Below are positions 5,749 through 7,742 of a stretch of DNA of 7,742 bases, piece after piece. Location: contig JAMIEW010000044.1 in assembly GCA_035906575.1 (NCBI GenBank), positions 1 to 7,742 of the forward strand, in the 5' to 3' direction. Source of the DNA: HK-STAS-PATE-2 sp035906575 (lineage in GTDB: Bacteria; Patescibacteriota; Patescibacteriia; 2-12-FULL-60-25). A model generated the notes under the pieces. It ran no database searches. It was not told the DNA's origin and saw only the letters and a program-made list of their open reading frames with translations. The translations under genes were made by a program, and so were the position numbers. Every line of letters begins with the position of its first letter. Position 1 is the first letter of the stretch.

Positions 5749-6594
5749 ATGCAACGAGAGAAGCCCAAGCCATTTTTTGCCTATGCCCTCGCCTTCGCTA
5801 GCACACTCCTCGCGGTCTTTGTGCTCTGGCAAGTCACGAAGCAAGTCCCCACAACGGGTGATTGGCAGACTCCACTGTCACGACTTTCTACCGCTGAGTT
5901 TAGTGGAGACTTTGTAACCGTAAAAAACGTTCGAAACTTTCGCTATAACGGAAGCGAAAAAGAGGCCGATCTCGTGCCTGGATACTATGATAAAACGTAT
6001 GACCTTTCGAAGCTAACAAAGGTCTGGTATATCAGCGAGCCATTTAAAGAAGTGAGTGTTGCGGCACACACCTTTCTTTCGTTTGAATTTTCGAATGGAG
6101 ATTTTTTGAGTATTACGATTGAAGCAAGAAAACGCAAAGGCCAGGATTACAAGCTTTCACTTGGCTTACTACGTACGTATCCATTGATGTATATCGCCGC
6201 CGATGAACGAGATGCTGTACTCGTACGTGCGAATGTCCGCAAATCTGATCTCTATCTGTATCCCGTACGCACCCAAAAAGGCCGTGAGCTCTTGGTGGAT
6301 ATTCTCGAAGAGATGAATCATATCGCTACCGAACCTCAATGGTACAACACAGCAACAGCAAACTGTACCTCGAGAATCGCCGAACATGTAAACAACGTGA
6401 CAAGCGGTCGCATTCCTAATCGTCCCTGGCAAGGATACGTTACCGGCTTCGCTGATACATTCGCCCTTCAGCAAGGCTTACTCGAGACGAATTTAAGTAT
6501 CGAAGAGGCCCGCAAAAAATACGCCATCACAAAACGCTCACAAGAGATTGGCGACGTTGAAGATTACTCGAGGCTTATCAGACAATTTGAGTAA
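5749..6594 (+). CDS. Membrane-anchored DUF4105 (Lnb N-terminal periplasmic domain) protein
   Basis: The 281-residue protein has one N-terminal membrane segment (about 9-29), preceded by basic residues, so the rest should face outward. The body matches DUF4105, a family named after the lipoprotein N-acyltransferase Lnb of Bacteroides. Visible landmarks are VKNVRNFRYN (58-67), YYDKTYDLSKL (79-89), AHTFLSFEF with H107, IEARKRKGQDY, an ADERD stretch after TYPLMYIA, and YNTATANCTS with C206. H107 and C206 are the likely catalytic pair. Lipoprotein acylation is a possible role by family, but members vary, and here the long multi-spanning C-terminal region of Lnb is absent, so the substrate is open. 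A histidine phosphatase gene starts four bases after the stop and is probably coupled. ATG 5749 is preferred over ATG 5737 because of the promoter position. Confidence 0.82.
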   Translation: MQREKPKPFFAYALAFASTLLAVFVLWQVTKQVPTTGDWQTPLSRLSTAEFSGDFVTVKNVRNFRYNGSEKEADLVPGYYDKTYDLSKLTKVWYISEPFKEVSVAAHTFLSFEFSNGDFLSITIEARKRKGQDYKLSLGLLRTYPLMYIAADERDAVLVRANVRKSDLYLYPVRTQKGRELLVDILEEMNHIATEPQWYNTATANCTSRIAEHVNNVTSGRIPNRPWQGYVTGFADTFALQQGLLETNLSIEEARKKYAITKRSQEIGDVEDYSRLIRQFE

Positions 6595-6598
6595 CGTT

Positions 6599-7012
6599 AT
6601 GCTCGTCCTTATTCGCCACGGTTCTTATTCTGTTCGTGACGGTGCCCTTGATGAGTTAGGTATTTCTCAAGCGGCAGAACTCGCTGAATACCTTGCTCAA
6701 TTCTCGAAGCCAACGGCCGTCTATCACTCGCCTTCGCTACGCACGACCCAGATGGCACAAATTATTGCCGAGCGCCTTCAGGTGCCCCCACAGGCCGATT
6801 TAACCCTGTCTGAGCACGGCAACCCCGCCAGCTATTGCCCGCCTTTTCTGGATAATACCTATACGGTCGCCATCACGCACTTGCCGATTATTCGCGAGAT
6901 TCTACGGCAGTGGTCAGCGTATTGGCAGATTGAATCCCCCATTGAAATACCGATTGCCAGCGTCTTCATTATTGATCCGGCAAAAAATACGATCGAAAAA
7001 CTCTCCGACTAG
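6599..7012 (+). CDS. Histidine phosphatase family protein, SixA-like
   Basis: This 137-residue cytosolic protein has the RHG motif of the histidine phosphatase superfamily at residues 6-8, with H7 the residue that would be phosphorylated. The other active-site residues are present: R48 in SPSLRTTQMA, E72 in LSEHGN as likely acid, and H94 in ITHLP as the second His. Its small size, without an inserted cap, fits the SixA type, which removes phosphate from phosphohistidine, rather than phosphoglycerate mutase of about 200-250 residues. It starts four bases after the DUF4105 gene stop, with no promoter or Shine-Dalgarno of its own, so translation is likely coupled. ATG 6599 is chosen over the in-frame ATG at 6548, which lies inside the upstream gene. 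The TAG stop is inside the terminator loop. The physiological target is unknown. Confidence 0.87.
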   Translation: MLVLIRHGSYSVRDGALDELGISQAAELAEYLAQFSKPTAVYHSPSLRTTQMAQIIAERLQVPPQADLTLSEHGNPASYCPPFLDNTYTVAITHLPIIREILRQWSAYWQIESPIEIPIASVFIIDPAKNTIEKLSD

Positions 7013-7024
7013 CGGAGAGTTTTT
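6996..7024. terminator. Bidirectional terminator containing a stop codon
   Basis: A perfect 12-bp stem pairs AAAAACTCTCCG (6996-7007) with CGGAGAGTTTTT (7013-7024) around ACTAG. The phosphatase TAG stop (7010-7012) is in the loop, and the last codons form the left arm. Symmetric A and T tracts let it also end pyruvate kinase transcription from the other strand. Confidence 0.93.
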
Positions 7025-7037
7025 GATAGCTCATCGA

Positions 7038-7742
7038 TTAAACGGTGCGAAGCTCGATCATGTTGATACTGCCCGAGTCCATACTTGGATCACCGGCAAC
7101 AACAATGACCATATCGCCTTTTACAACCAATTTCTTTTCAACGATTGCTTCGATGGACTTATCAACCAAGCCACGATAGTCGTCATCATGCGAAACATGA
7201 AATGATTCAATACCCCAAGAAAGACTGAGCTGACGAATCACGCGTTCTGAAGGTGTTACGGCGTAGATTGGTAATTGTGGGCGGTAACGACTCACAAAAC
7301 GCGCAGAAGCGCCTGATCTCGTCGCGACAACGATCGCTCTTGCATTGGTTGTACGTGCTAAAACGGTAGCCATATTGGTCATCGCCTCTTGTGCATTATC
7401 AGCAACATCAATCGTTGGCACCATGTCATCCATCGTAGAATTTTCTATTTCGTGGATGGTCGCTGCCATCGCCTGCACCGACTCAACAGGGTAAATACCC
7501 GAAGCCGTCTCACCTGAAAGCATGGTGGCATCGGTATGGCTCACGACTGCACCTGCAATATCAGAGACCTCGGCACGCGTAGCGCGTGGGTTGCGGATCA
7601 TTGAATCCAACATTTGTGTTGCAACGATGACGGGCTTGCCTGCTTCGAGACAACCATCGATGAGATTTTTTTGGATGAGTGGTACTTTTTCGGCTGGCAT
7701 TTCGATACCGAGATCACCACGTGCAACCATGATGCCATCAGC
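7038..7742 (-). CDS. pyk: Pyruvate kinase, C-terminal part (5' end outside window)
   Basis: Pyruvate kinase makes pyruvate and ATP from phosphoenolpyruvate and ADP, the last step of glycolysis, in the cytosol. The visible 234 residues begin at ADGIMVARGDLG, the conserved active-site strand of the barrel, followed by KPVIVATQMLDSM, RATRAEVSDIAG and DATMLSGETASGIYPVE, all signatures of the family. The C-terminal allosteric domain follows (about residue 115 of the fragment onward), with ARAIVVATRSGASARFVSRYRP and ending in GSINMIELRTV. It lacks the PEP-utiliser extension found in some Gram-positive enzymes. The N-terminal half, with the other ligand residues and B domain, lies beyond the window edge. 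The gene converges on the phosphatase gene and shares its terminator. The reading frame is intact and uses the standard code. Confidence 0.97.
   Translation of the reverse strand, partial: ADGIMVARGDLGIEMPAEKVPLIQKNLIDGCLEAGKPVIVATQMLDSMIRNPRATRAEVSDIAGAVVSHTDATMLSGETASGIYPVESVQAMAATIHEIENSTMDDMVPTIDVADNAQEAMTNMATVLARTTNARAIVVATRSGASARFVSRYRPQLPIYAVTPSERVIRQLSLSWGIESFHVSHDDDYRGLVDKSIEAIVEKKLVVKGDMVIVVAGDPSMDSGSINMIELRTV

Noticed and set aside
5597..5917. 106-codon ORF across tRNA-Asp
   Set aside because: It is translation of the tRNA and its terminator, then an out-of-frame part of the DUF4105 gene.

Overview
This window joins two kinds of DNA that use different genetic codes. Positions 1 to about 1,600-1,670 look like nuclear DNA of a eukaryote that reads TAA and TAG as glutamine, most likely a ciliate. 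Under the standard code this part looks like AT-rich sequence without genes. Under the ciliate nuclear code (TGA as the only stop) it holds two convergent partial genes. The first, on the plus strand, is the C-terminal end of the ESCRT ATPase Vps4, ending in the family's typical FGQEG tail. The second, on the minus strand, is a protein with two FHA-like domains, read through 29 in-frame TAA/TAG codons before its TGA stop.

From about 1,670 to the end the DNA is bacterial, with balanced base composition and standard stops (TAA, TAG and TGA all used). Gene content suggests a Patescibacteria (CPR) member. The clues are an exported protein with a YVFPN-type domain I associate with these bacteria, a transketolase split into two overlapping genes, very compact gene spacing, and starts without Shine-Dalgarno sequences. 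The lineage call is moderate.

Bacterial layout: an exported cupredoxin-like protein (1671-2459) and its terminator; the two transketolase halves (2521-4363), which together make one thiamine-diphosphate enzyme of the pentose phosphate pathway; a terminator merged with the promoter of a Nudix hydrolase (4448-5065); a bidirectional terminator shared with a second, convergent Nudix hydrolase (5097-5537, minus); a divergent tRNA-Asp(GUC) with its own promoter and terminator; a two-gene unit of a membrane-anchored DUF4105/Lnb-type protein and a SixA-like histidine phosphatase (5749-7012); and the C-terminal part of pyruvate kinase (7038-7742, minus), separated by another bidirectional terminator.

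Expression signals are consistent: each clear bacterial transcription start carries an extended -10 (TGnTAnnnT). Three of these lie only 6-8 bases before an ATG, suggesting leaderless mRNAs. Nearly every transcription unit ends in a strong hairpin with symmetric A and T tracts.

The main point for a second look is the eukaryote-bacterium junction. It may be an assembly or amplification chimera, which would still suggest a ciliate and a CPR bacterium shared a sample and perhaps a cell. A real integration is less likely.
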